A DNA stretch of 17,654 bases from Lentisphaeria bacterium UBA1732 (GTDB lineage: Bacteria; Verrucomicrobiota; Lentisphaeria; Victivallales; UBA1829), in assembly GCA_002315855.1 (NCBI GenBank), contig DCIG01000049.1, forward strand, positions 27,755-45,408. Reading direction: 5' to 3'. The notes under the pieces are model-generated. The model saw only the letters and a program-made list of their open reading frames with translations, was not told the DNA's origin and ran no database searches. Shown one piece after another: positions 6,778 through 14,092 of the stretch. How positions within the stretch are numbered: position 1 is the first letter of the stretch; each line of letters opens with the position of its first letter. Position numbers and translations under genes: made by a program.

Positions 6778-8330
6778 ACGAGGTCATTTCATGCCGCGGG
6801 ATTGTGAAACGATTCAAACGCGGGAAACAAACTTTTGACGCACTGGGCGGAGTGAGCTTTGAGCTGGAACCGGGACAAATCGCGGGACTGCTGGGACCAG
6901 ACGGTGCAGGGAAATCCACACTTCTGCGCATTCTCACGGGACTACTGAAGCCGGATGACGGAAATGCGACTGTTCTGGGATTCGACTGTGTCCGGCAACC
7001 GGCGAAAATCCAACAGAGAGCCGGGTATCTGCCGCAGAAATTCGGACTGTACGAAAATCTGACCGTTCATGAGAACATGGTGTTATATGCGGAACTCCAT
7101 GCCGTGCCGCGCGATGTGCGCGAAAAACGCATTCACGAACTGCTGGTGCTGACCGGACTGGAACGTTTTCCCGACCGACAGGCAGGACATCTCTCCGGCG
7201 GCATGAAGTCAAAGCTGGCACTGGCATGTTCGCTGGTGTCAACACCGCGACTGCTGATTCTCGATGAACCAACGGTAGGTGTGGATGTAATGTCACGCCG
7301 CGAACTATGGAAAATGCTCCGTGAAATCGCCGAAACACAAAAAGTATCCGTTCTCGTAAGCACCTCTTATATGGATGAGGCGGATTTCTGCGACAGTGTG
7401 CTGGTGCTGTTCAACGGGAAAGTTCTCGGACGCGGGACACCGGGAAGCATTCGCGCCTATGCTTCGGGCATCGTGGAGAATCCGACCTTTGAGCAGGGGT
7501 TTCAAATGCTCATTGCAGGAGATGTGCCGCCTCCGCTGAAACGGGAATGTCCGCCGAAAGAGGATGCACGCGTGATGATTCAGGCAGACCAACTGGTCAA
7601 GAAATTCGGGAGTTTCACAGCAGTCGATCACATTTCATTTGAGGTAAAGCAAGGCGAGATTTTCGGACTGCTGGGGGCAAACGGAGCAGGGAAAACCACG
7701 ACATTCCGTATGCTCTGCGGGCTTGATCCCGTTACGGAAGGGACAGTCAAGATTGCAGGGCTCGACCTCAGGAAAAGTCCGGGACGAGCAAGGAACTGTT
7801 TCGGATTCGTTGCCCAGAAGTTTTCGCTCTATACTGACCTGAATGTTCATGAGAATCTGGAATTTTTCGGCGGGGCATACGGACTGTACGGGAACAAGCT
7901 CCAAGAACGCATCCGCTGGGCAATCCATGAGTTTGCCATGGAAGATTACGAATTCATTCAGCCAAACGAACTGCCGCTGGGCATCAAGCAACGTCTCAGT
8001 ATGGCCTGCGCCCTGCTCCATGAGCCGGAAATCCTGTTTCTCGATGAAGCGACCTCAGGAGCCGATCCCATGACGCGCCGGGAATTCTGGGCGCGAATCA
8101 TGAAACTCGCCGATCGGGGGACCGCCGTTGTGATTACGACACATTTTCTCGATGAAGCGGAATTCTGCGACCGCATGATCATCATGCAAGACGGGAAATC
8201 AGCCGCCGCCGGAAGCGCCGCAGAAATCCGAAGACAAGGAACAATCCCAGGTCATCCTGAGCCAAAACTGGAAGATGCGTTTGTGAATATCATTCTTGCC
8301 GACCGAAACAGACAGGAGGGGAACGCATGA
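6774..8330 (+). CDS. ybhF: Fused double ATP-binding ABC transporter subunit (YbhF type)
   Basis: 518 residues carry two complete nucleotide-binding domains in one chain, as in E. coli YbhF. Domain 1: Walker A GPDGAGKS (41-48), signature LSGGMKSKL (140-148), Walker B LLILDEPT (160-167), and STSYMDEAD where the H-loop histidine is normally found. Domain 2: Walker A GANGAGKT (301-308), an altered signature LPLGIKQRL (400-408), Walker B LFLDEAT with Ala for the usual Pro, and an intact H-loop TTHFLDEAE (His457). The STSY and LPLG variants are also how I recall E. coli YbhF, so the asymmetry looks like a family trait, not decay. It should power the two permeases encoded directly downstream. It overlaps both neighbours by ATGA. 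Confidence 0.95.
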   Translation: MNEVISCRGIVKRFKRGKQTFDALGGVSFELEPGQIAGLLGPDGAGKSTLLRILTGLLKPDDGNATVLGFDCVRQPAKIQQRAGYLPQKFGLYENLTVHENMVLYAELHAVPRDVREKRIHELLVLTGLERFPDRQAGHLSGGMKSKLALACSLVSTPRLLILDEPTVGVDVMSRRELWKMLREIAETQKVSVLVSTSYMDEADFCDSVLVLFNGKVLGRGTPGSIRAYASGIVENPTFEQGFQMLIAGDVPPPLKRECPPKEDARVMIQADQLVKKFGSFTAVDHISFEVKQGEIFGLLGANGAGKTTTFRMLCGLDPVTEGTVKIAGLDLRKSPGRARNCFGFVAQKFSLYTDLNVHENLEFFGGAYGLYGNKLQERIRWAIHEFAMEDYEFIQPNELPLGIKQRLSMACALLHEPEILFLDEATSGADPMTRREFWARIMKLADRGTAVVITTHFLDEAEFCDRMIIMQDGKSAAAGSAAEIRRQGTIPGHPEPKLEDAFVNIILADRNRQEGNA

Positions 8331-9451
8331 ATCTGCGCAGAATCATCGCACTGACAGCCAAAGAGCGCAAGCAAATGATGCGGGAACCCTCCAATATTGC
8401 AGTGGGAATCCTGCTTCCAATCATGATGCTGCTCATTTTCGGCTACGGCATGACCATGGATATCCGGAACATCGATCTGGCAATCGTACATCACGGGCAG
8501 AGTCCCGCAGTATCCAACGTCATTGCCCATTTCAACAACTCCAAGTATTTTTCAGTGGACGTGTATCACAGCACCCTCGAAGCAGAAGAAGCCATACGAA
8601 GCCATCACGCAGATGCCGCATTGTTTCTGCCGGATGATTTCGAGGCGCATTTGCTCAAGGGAGACGCGTCCGTACAAATCGTTTCCAACGCGACCAACGC
8701 CTCCATCGCACGAATCTACGAAAACAGCATCCGCACCGTTTTCATGCAGGCGGCAGCGGCAGCCCTACCCCCAAGCGGGACGACCTCCAATGCGGGAGTA
8801 CGTGTCATCAACCGGCTATGGTTCAACGAGAAAAATGACAGCCGCTGCTTCATGGTACCGGGAGTCATCGTCCTGATCATGTCGCTGATCGGGTGTATGC
8901 TCACAGCACTGCAAATGGCAAAAGAATATGAACACGGCAACATGGAAAGCATGTTCGTAACGCCCATGACATCGGGGGAAATACTGATTGCGAAGATGAT
9001 CAACAACTACATTCTCGGCATGATCGGACTGGGAATCTCGCTGATTGCGGCACGATGGCTGTTTGATGTGCCGTTCCGGGGGAGTCTGCTGATTCTGCTC
9101 ATCGGAGCCTCGATGTTCCTGATTCTCCAAATGTCGGTGGGGCTGGTCATATCCAGTGTTACCAAAAGCCAGTTCATATCCTGCCAGCTCTCCCTCTTCA
9201 TCTCATTTCTTCCGGTGATGATGCTGTCGGGATTTCTCTGGGAAATTCCCAACATGCCGGATGCCGTACAGTATTTCACCTATCTGGTGCCGGGACGGTA
9301 TTTCGTGGATTTCATGCAGTCGATCATGCTTGTGGGCAACGTGTGGAGCAATATTCTGACCAATATGGCCGGGATGGTGATTTTCACGCTGATTCTGCTG
9401 ATTCTCGCGAAACTGAAAAACCCGAAACGACTGACAGGAGGGGGGATATGA
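8327..9451 (+). CDS. ABC-2 type permease (YbhS-like)
   Basis: 374 residues. One N-terminal membrane helix (about 24-42) is followed by a large extracytoplasmic domain (about 45-172), then five helices (about 177-197, 224-243, 252-275, 286-306, 346-363), the standard DrrB/YbhS/YbhR topology. The ABC-2 hallmark follows the second helix: KEYEHGNMESMFVTPMTSGE (199-218), which contacts the ATPase. GFLWEIPNMP and YLVPGRYFVDFMQSIMLVG are typical of this permease group. A strong AGGAGGGG site lies just before the ATG; the start overlaps the ybhF stop (8327-8330). It is expected to dimerise with the following permease. Confidence 0.94.
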   Translation: MNLRRIIALTAKERKQMMREPSNIAVGILLPIMMLLIFGYGMTMDIRNIDLAIVHHGQSPAVSNVIAHFNNSKYFSVDVYHSTLEAEEAIRSHHADAALFLPDDFEAHLLKGDASVQIVSNATNASIARIYENSIRTVFMQAAAAALPPSGTTSNAGVRVINRLWFNEKNDSRCFMVPGVIVLIMSLIGCMLTALQMAKEYEHGNMESMFVTPMTSGEILIAKMINNYILGMIGLGISLIAARWLFDVPFRGSLLILLIGASMFLILQMSVGLVISSVTKSQFISCQLSLFISFLPVMMLSGFLWEIPNMPDAVQYFTYLVPGRYFVDFMQSIMLVGNVWSNILTNMAGMVIFTLILLILAKLKNPKRLTGGGI

Positions 9452-10557
9452 GATTTCTATCACGCTTTCGCGCACTTCTGAAAAAAGAGTTTATCCAACT
9501 GCTGAAAAGTCCGAAAATGAAAATCACGATTTTCGGTGCGCCGCTGATTCAGCTTTTTCTGCTGGGCTATGCCGCGACCATGGATTTGCGCGATGTACCA
9601 TTCGGAGTGATTGACCACTCGAATACACCGGAGTCAAGGAATCTGGCGGCGATGTTTACCGGCAGCACGGTTTTTGATTTCAAGGGGTATCCGGAATCTG
9701 AAAAGGACATGGGAGAACGTGTTGCCGCCAAGGAAATCAAAATGGCACTGGTCATACCCGAAACATTCGCCAATGACCTTGCGTCGGGACGATCGCCGAA
9801 TGTGCAGATTATTCTTGACGGGAGAAATTCCGCCTCGGCGGGGATAGCATTCGGGTACGCATCCGATGTGGTCAACGCGTTTAATGCGAAATATCATTAC
9901 CGGGCGGGGATGCCGGTCAAAATCATAACGAGAGGATGGTTCAACCCGAACTACAATGCACGATGGTTCATGGTTTCGTCCCTGATTGCGACGCTGACCC
10001 TGCTTGCATTCACCCTGCTGGTGGCTCTGTCATTCGCCAAAGAACGCGAAGGAGGCACCGTGGACCAGCTTCTGCTCACGCCATATTCTCCGGCGGAACT
10101 GCTGGCGGCAAAAGGACTGGCATCCATGGCCGTCGGATTCGGGCAAATGATGTTCTGCCTGGTGTTCGTTCTGTTTTGGTTCAAAGTGCCGTATCAAAGC
10201 GAATATTATCTGCTGTTTCTGCTTTTCGGGGTCATCCTGATGGCGGCGGTCGGAATCGGACTGCTTATCTCGGTTCATTGCGCCAATCTTCAGCAAGCCA
10301 TGATTATGACGTTCATGTACGATGTGCCATGCGCCGCACTGTCGGGGATTGCCACGCCGATCGCCAATATGCCGGATTTCATAAGGAAGTGTCAGATCAT
10401 CAACCCCGTTCGCCGGGGAATCGATGCACTGCACCGTCTGTTTCTGGAAGGATGCGGTTTCCGGGAAATGCTACCCATGTATCTGATTCTGGGAAGTATC
10501 GGACTGCTGACATTCACGCTGGCCTGTTTATCGTTTGAATGGCAGCGCAAACACTGA
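9448..10557 (+). CDS. ABC-2 type permease (YbhR-like)
   Basis: 369 residues, a paralogue of the preceding permease with the same layout: an N-terminal helix (about 25-44), a periplasmic domain, and a C-terminal membrane bundle from about 172. The ABC-2 motif reads KEREGGTVDQLLLTPYSPAE (198-217), and the late loop reads SGIATPIANMPDF. The start at 9448 is preceded by GGAGG and overlaps the stop of the first permease by ATGA; the in-frame reading back to 9343 lies inside that gene. With the adaptor and the double ATPase this completes a YbhGFSR-like exporter. E. coli YbhFSR has been linked to drug and cation export, but the substrate here is unknown. No clear terminator follows; a weak GGGG/CCCC hairpin near 10559-10592 lacks a T-run. 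Confidence 0.94.
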   Translation: MRFLSRFRALLKKEFIQLLKSPKMKITIFGAPLIQLFLLGYAATMDLRDVPFGVIDHSNTPESRNLAAMFTGSTVFDFKGYPESEKDMGERVAAKEIKMALVIPETFANDLASGRSPNVQIILDGRNSASAGIAFGYASDVVNAFNAKYHYRAGMPVKIITRGWFNPNYNARWFMVSSLIATLTLLAFTLLVALSFAKEREGGTVDQLLLTPYSPAELLAAKGLASMAVGFGQMMFCLVFVLFWFKVPYQSEYYLLFLLFGVILMAAVGIGLLISVHCANLQQAMIMTFMYDVPCAALSGIATPIANMPDFIRKCQIINPVRRGIDALHRLFLEGCGFREMLPMYLILGSIGLLTFTLACLSFEWQRKH

Positions 10558-10647
10558 AGGGGACATTTATCCGAATGAACAAAAGCCCCCTGAAACAGAA
10601 GAAACAACCGATGCAAATTCACCAGAACGAAAGAAACATGCTTGCAT

Positions 10648-10677
10648 TTGACACTCAACGCATGTATATTATATAAA
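10648..10677 (+). promoter_or_regulatory. Predicted thrS operon promoter
   Basis: A perfect -35 box TTGACA (10648-10653) is followed by an AT-rich -10 region, TATATA (10670-10675, 16-nt spacer) or TATAAA (10672-10677, 18-nt spacer). The transcript would begin near 10684, leaving a leader of about 106 nt before thrS. Confidence 0.65.
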
Positions 10678-10689
10678 TAAAGTAGTTTC

Positions 10690-10738
10690 AAAGCGTACTG
10701 AGTTGTTCAATCTGCTGCGATTTGAGATGCTTTTTTTT
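10690..10738 (+). promoter_or_regulatory. Possible attenuator-like structure in the thrS leader
   Basis: AAAGCGT (10690-10696) can pair with ATGCTTT (10727-10733), enclosing a smaller stem TTCAATC (10706-10712) with GATTTGAG (10719-10726, one bulge). The outer 3' arm merges into a run of eight T (10731-10738). It resembles a weak terminator ahead of the thrS ribosome site. The internal 9-nt bulge makes it far from certain. Confidence 0.25.
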
Positions 10739-10789
10739 GAGAAGACATTCACACAAATCAATTATATTTCACCTCTAAGGAAGTTTATC

Positions 10790-12517
10790 ATGGAACAATA
10801 TCCTGTGGAAATGATCCGCCACAGCTGCGCCCACGTCATGGCCGCCGCCGTGCAGGAACTCTTCCCGAATGCGAAGTTCGATATCGGACCGGCGACGGAA
10901 GATGGGTTTTACTACGATTTCGACCTGGACGTGCGTCTGACCAATGAAGACCTGGCAAAAATCGAAGACAAAATGTCTGAAATCGCCAAGGCTCACTATT
11001 CTTTCGAACGCAAGGTCATGGATCGGGCAGAAGCGCAGGCACAACTGGCAGCCCGCGGACAGAACTACAAACTCGAACGTCTTGCCGACATTCCCGAAGG
11101 CTCCGAAATCACGTTCTACACCTGCGGGAACTTCACCGATCTCTGCCGCGGACCTCATGTCGCCAACACCAATGAAATCGGAGCATTCAAACTTCTGAGC
11201 ATCGCAGGGTCCTACTATCGCGGCGATGAAAAGAATCCCATGCTCCAGCGCATCTACGGGACAGCATTCGCCGACAAGAAAGAGCTGAAAGCCTACCTCC
11301 AGCGCATGGAAGAAGCCAAGAAACGCGATCACCGCAAACTCGGCAAGGAACTTGATCTTTTCAGTATTTCCGAAATGGTCGGTCCCGGACTCGTGCTCTG
11401 GCATCCGCGTGGAGCCTATATCCGCAACGTCATCGAAACATTCTGGCGCAAAGAACATCTGGCACACGGTTATGATCTGCTGTACACTCCGCACATCGGA
11501 CGCAGCCAGCTGTGGGAAACCAGCGGACACCTGGGATTCTACAAGGAAAGCATGTATTCACCGATGTCCATTGATGAGTTTGACTATTATGTCAAGCCAA
11601 TGAACTGCCCGTTCCACATTGAAATCTACAAGAGCCGTGTGCGCTCCTACCGCGAACTTCCCTGCCGCTGGGCAGAACTCGGAACCGTGTACCGCTACGA
11701 AAAGAGCGGCGTGCTTCACGGTTTGATGCGTGTCCGCGGATTCACGCAGGACGATGCCCACATCATCTGCACACCGGAACAGATTGAAAGCGAAATTCAG
11801 GAAGTACTCGAATTCTGCCTTTACATCTGGAAGACCTTCGGGTTCAAAGAAATCAAGGCCTATCTGTCCACCCGTCCCGCCAAGGCAGTCGGCGATCCCG
11901 CCCGCTGGGAACAGGCGCAGAAGTCTCTTGTCAGCGCCATCAAGGCCAGCGGACTGGATTATGAAGTCGATGAAGGCGGCGGAGCATTCTACGGGCCGAA
12001 AATCGACCTGAAAATCAAAGATGCAATCGGCCGCGAATGGCAGACTTCGACTATTCAGTTCGACTTCAACCTGCCTGAACGCTTCGGCATCACATACGTG
12101 GGTGCAGACGGACAACAGCATCAGCCGTACATGGTTCACCGCGCACTCTTCGGATCCCTCGAACGCTTCTTCGGCATTCTTGTAGAACACTATGCAGGCG
12201 CATTCCCGCTGTGGCTTGCTCCGACGCAGGTCCGCGTTATTCCGATCACCGAAAAACAGCATGAATATGCGCTCAAGGTAACGGAAGGACTCAAGAAGGC
12301 CGGTTTCCAGGCTGATTGCGACACGCGCTCTGCAAGCATGGGAGCGAAAGTCAAAGATGCACGTCTGATGCGAATTCCGTTTATGGCCGTCATCGGCGAA
12401 CAGGAACAGAATTCCGGCACGATGGCAGTCCGTTCCCGCCGCGAAGACCAGCTGGGACAGATGGACTTGGAAACTTTTGTAAAAAAATTGCAGACGGAAC
12501 TTGAAAATCGCCTTTGA
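10790..12517 (+). CDS. thrS: Threonyl-tRNA synthetase, form lacking the TGS domain
   Basis: 575 residues; the enzyme charges tRNA-Thr. The chosen ATG has AAGGA 8 nt upstream. The protein opens directly at the editing domain: IRHSCAHVMAAAVQELFP carries the HxxxH pair (His11, His15), and CRGPH (119-123) supplies the other editing residues, so clearance of mischarged serine should be intact. The usual N-terminal TGS domain of about 60 residues is absent. The catalytic core shows the zinc ligands Cys273 (MNCPFH), His324 and His450, motif 2 around TVYRYEKSGVLHGLMRVRGF (299-318) and motif 3 HRALFGSLERFFGILVEHYA (450-469). The anticodon-binding domain follows from about 478 (PTQVRVIPITEKQ, MGAKVKDARLMRIPFM). 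It is first in the thrS-infC-rpmI-rplT cluster. Confidence 0.97.
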   Translation: MEQYPVEMIRHSCAHVMAAAVQELFPNAKFDIGPATEDGFYYDFDLDVRLTNEDLAKIEDKMSEIAKAHYSFERKVMDRAEAQAQLAARGQNYKLERLADIPEGSEITFYTCGNFTDLCRGPHVANTNEIGAFKLLSIAGSYYRGDEKNPMLQRIYGTAFADKKELKAYLQRMEEAKKRDHRKLGKELDLFSISEMVGPGLVLWHPRGAYIRNVIETFWRKEHLAHGYDLLYTPHIGRSQLWETSGHLGFYKESMYSPMSIDEFDYYVKPMNCPFHIEIYKSRVRSYRELPCRWAELGTVYRYEKSGVLHGLMRVRGFTQDDAHIICTPEQIESEIQEVLEFCLYIWKTFGFKEIKAYLSTRPAKAVGDPARWEQAQKSLVSAIKASGLDYEVDEGGGAFYGPKIDLKIKDAIGREWQTSTIQFDFNLPERFGITYVGADGQQHQPYMVHRALFGSLERFFGILVEHYAGAFPLWLAPTQVRVIPITEKQHEYALKVTEGLKKAGFQADCDTRSASMGAKVKDARLMRIPFMAVIGEQEQNSGTMAVRSRREDQLGQMDLETFVKKLQTELENRL

Positions 12518-12528
12518 TATGATATATT
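12501..12528 (+). promoter_or_regulatory. Predicted infC promoter inside the 3' end of thrS
   Basis: TTGAAA (12501-12506), 16-nt spacer, TATATT (12523-12528), start near 12535. The -35 box lies in the last codons of thrS. This would let infC-rpmI-rplT be expressed independently of thrS. Confidence 0.5.
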
Positions 12529-12540
12529 AATAGGTTAGAG

Positions 12541-12567
12541 CCGCTGTCGCCATTGAGACGGCAGCGG
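12541..12567 (+). promoter_or_regulatory. Hairpin in the infC leader
   Basis: CCGCTGTCG (12541-12549) pairs with CGGCAGCGG (12559-12567), 9 bp with one G-U pair and a 9-nt loop. It begins a few bases after the predicted start site, has no T-run, and ends about 28 nt before the infC ribosome site. A role in r-protein or IF3 feedback is possible, but its shape is not one I can match to a known leader. Confidence 0.45.
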
Positions 12568-12607
12568 AGAGCCAAGTTCTATCATATCTAATATGGAGGG
12601 CGCTACC

Positions 12608-13120
12608 ATCGCCAAGCTACTGAAAAGCAACGACCGGGCTTTTGCCGACCGACAGCTACTTGTAATCGGTCCCGGAGAAGAGCAGAAGAGTCTGATGAAG
12701 CTGAATGCCGCCTGTCAGGCAGCTCAAGCAGCCAAGCTGGATCTTGTTCTGGTATCAGAGACAAGCAATCCGCCTGTCTGCCGCATTATGAATTTCGGTA
12801 AACTCTGCTATGAGCAGAAGAAGAAACTGAAAGAACAGAAGAAAAATCAGCAAGCCCAGAAGGTCAAAGAAATCAAATTCCGTCTGCATATTGATACGCA
12901 CGACTACGAATGCAAGATCAACCACGGTAAAGAATTTATCGCGGAAGGGAACAAGTTGCGCGTAACAATCATGTTCAAAGGACGCGAGCTGGCTCATCCT
13001 GAAATGGGATTTGAGCTGGTACAGCGTATTACGGAAGATTTTGCTGATTGCGCTTCAGTGGATGCGCCCGCGAAGCTCCTCGGAAAAAACATCAACATGT
13101 CATTCAACCCGAAAGGGTAA
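12608..13120 (+). CDS. infC: Translation initiation factor IF-3, probable AUC start
   Basis: 170 residues from the proposed AUC start (12608-12610). IF3 binds the 30S subunit, keeps it from joining 50S and checks the initiator codon. The ATG at 12593 is in frame, but it is part of the Shine-Dalgarno sequence (ATGGAGGG), and no ribosome site precedes it. From GGAGG (12595-12599) the distance to AUC is 8 nt, exactly right. infC genes commonly use rare start codons so that IF3 represses its own synthesis: AUU in E. coli, AUC in Myxococcus. The N-domain shows NPPVCRIMNFGKLCYEQKKK, then a Lys/Gln-rich linker, then the C-domain KVKEIKFRLHIDTHDYECKI and VTIMFKGRELAHPEMGFELV. If the ATG were used, five residues (MEGAT) would be added and the AUC read as Ile. 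Confidence 0.93.
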   Translation: MAKLLKSNDRAFADRQLLVIGPGEEQKSLMKLNAACQAAQAAKLDLVLVSETSNPPVCRIMNFGKLCYEQKKKLKEQKKNQQAQKVKEIKFRLHIDTHDYECKINHGKEFIAEGNKLRVTIMFKGRELAHPEMGFELVQRITEDFADCASVDAPAKLLGKNINMSFNPKG

Positions 13121-13125
13121 TGAAA

Positions 13126-13165
13126 TATCACCGCCGGATACGGCTGAGGCGTCTGCCTGTCCGGT
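13126..13165 (+). promoter_or_regulatory. Hairpin between infC and rpmI
   Basis: In the 81-bp gap, CCGGATA can pair with TGTCCGG (7 bp, one G-U), with a further G-C pair past a C-C mismatch. No T-run follows, so it is not a terminator. In E. coli, bL20 represses rpmI-rplT through RNA structure upstream of rpmI, so this is a candidate site. The assignment is inference from position. Confidence 0.3.
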
Positions 13166-13201
13166 TGAGTTCACCATCCAACAAAGTCAAGGAGAAAAAC
13201 G

Positions 13202-13399
13202 ATGCCCAAGATGAAAACACGTAAGAGCATTGCGCGCCGCGTGCGCCGCACTGCTTCCGGCGGGTACAAGTTCACGAAACCCGGCCGCCGTCACCTCATG
13301 ACCTGCAAGTCCGGCAAGAACAAGCGTCAGAAACGCAATGCCGGTCTGCTCGCCAGCGCCCATGCCCAGAGAATCAAAAAAGCCCTGCCTTACGGCTGA
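13202..13399 (+). CDS. rpmI: 50S ribosomal protein bL35
   Basis: 65 residues, full length for bL35. The sequence begins MPKMKTRKSIARRVRRTASG and ends LASAHAQRIKKALPYG, with the family's basic middle (GRRHL, KSGKNKRQKR). A strong AAGGAG site lies upstream of the ATG. Position between infC and rplT is the conserved bacterial order, and the 23-bp gap to rplT implies cotranscription. Confidence 0.97.
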   Translation: MPKMKTRKSIARRVRRTASGGYKFTKPGRRHLMTCKSGKNKRQKRNAGLLASAHAQRIKKALPYG

Positions 13400-13422
13400 G
13401 CGCAACAAATGGAGAATGAACC

Positions 13423-13773
13423 ATGAGAGTTACATGTGCCGTACCGTCCAGACTGCGTCGTAAACGCGCATTAGAGCGCGCAAAAGGTTTCTATGGTGCA
13501 AGTTCGAAGAGAATCCGTACCGTATATGATGCCATTGACAAAGCAGATGTCCATGCATACGAAGGACGCAAGCAGAAAAAGCGTCAGTACCGCCGTCTGT
13601 GGACGGTTCGTATCAATGCCGCCTGCCGTCTTCAGGGCATGACCTACAGCAAGTTCATGGATGGACTCAAGAAGGCCAATATCGATCTCAACCGCAAGAT
13701 CCTCGCTGATCTTGCAGTCAAAGATCCTGCAGCATTTACGGCTCTGCTTGAAAAAGCAAAGGCCGCCTGCTGA
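13423..13773 (+). CDS. rplT: 50S ribosomal protein bL20
   Basis: 116 residues, normal for bL20. bL20 binds 23S rRNA early in 50S assembly and, in studied bacteria, represses its own operon. Conserved segments: AKGFYGASSKRIRTVYDAID (20-39), a KKRQYRRLWTVRINAACRLQ core, GMTYSKFMDGLKKANIDLNR, and the C-terminal AVKDPAAFTALLEKAKAA. The extreme N-terminus (MRVTCAVPSRLRRKR) departs somewhat from the usual MARVKRG start but keeps the basic tail. GGAG lies 8 nt before the ATG. A terminator follows. Confidence 0.97.
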   Translation: MRVTCAVPSRLRRKRALERAKGFYGASSKRIRTVYDAIDKADVHAYEGRKQKKRQYRRLWTVRINAACRLQGMTYSKFMDGLKKANIDLNRKILADLAVKDPAAFTALLEKAKAAC

Positions 13774-13790
13774 CCTCTGAAAGCAAATCA

Positions 13791-13821
13791 GGAATGCCTC
13801 CGATGACCTCGCAGGCATTCC
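13791..13821. other. Perfect 9-bp inverted repeat after rplT
   Basis: GGAATGCCT (13791-13799) and AGGCATTCC (13813-13821) form a perfect stem with a 13-nt loop, immediately before the true terminator. There is no T-run on the plus-strand side. It may protect the 3' end of the mRNA or bind a protein. Confidence 0.5.
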
Positions 13822-13838
13822 AAATTTGACTGTATTCC

Positions 13839-13873
13839 GCGGGTCGCCGACTTACCGGCTGACCCGCTTTTTT
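13839..13873 (+). terminator. Rho-independent terminator after rplT
   Basis: GCGGGTC (13839-13845) pairs with GACCCGC (13861-13867), with an inner GCCG/CGGC extension and a small loop, followed directly by TTTTTT (13868-13873). It closes the thrS-infC-rpmI-rplT unit and implies that pheS-pheT need another promoter or read-through. Confidence 0.88.
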
Positions 13874-13932
13874 ATTGAAAAACCTGATTTTCAAAAAAGA
13901 TTTCATTGCAAAACAGCTGATGAAATACAGTC

Positions 13933-14092
13933 GAGCTAATTTCAAACGTCCTGCTGAGAGCTTTGAAATTTTCTTCGGCACTTGCCGGAAGAGCGTTTTC
14001 GGCGGCTGCATTCCAAGCTGCCGCCTCAAACTACTCCCGCCAACTGCACGAAGATTCTTATCAAATCTTTCCGTCAATGACATTTAAAATCA
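13933..14092 (+). repeat. Dispersed structured repeat, copy B (upstream of pheS)
   Basis: This is the second near-complete copy of the element at 2448-2603, longer by 4 nt. Inverted repeats: TTTCAAA (13940-13946) with TTTGAAA (13962-13968), the same 15-nt spacing as in copy A; GGCGGC (14001-14006) with GCCGCC (14020-14025), fully complementary here; and GAAGATT with AATC plus TTC, with one bulge as in copy A. The copy lies between the rplT terminator and the pheS ribosome site. In the 365-bp gap 13774-14138 the only other features are the two hairpins after rplT, and no clean pheS promoter was found (TTGCAA at 13906 has no well-spaced -10). Short open readings through it differ from those in copy A by a frameshift, so it is judged non-coding. 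Confidence 0.85.

Noticed and set aside
10559..10592. GGGG/CCCC hairpin after the second permease as a terminator
   Set aside because: Only four to five pairs around a long loop and no T-run follows.
10684..10789. T-box or threonine-rich leader peptide controlling thrS
   Set aside because: The leader is only about 106 nt, shows no T-box consensus, and no short frame with clustered Thr codons was found.
13736..14083. Minus-strand frame with KLSAGRLKLA, echoing the 5' extension of the glyS frame (KLTAGRLKLA)
   Set aside because: The likeness is explained by the same repeat being read in the same sense twice. The frame overlaps the rplT terminator and the rplT 3' end.
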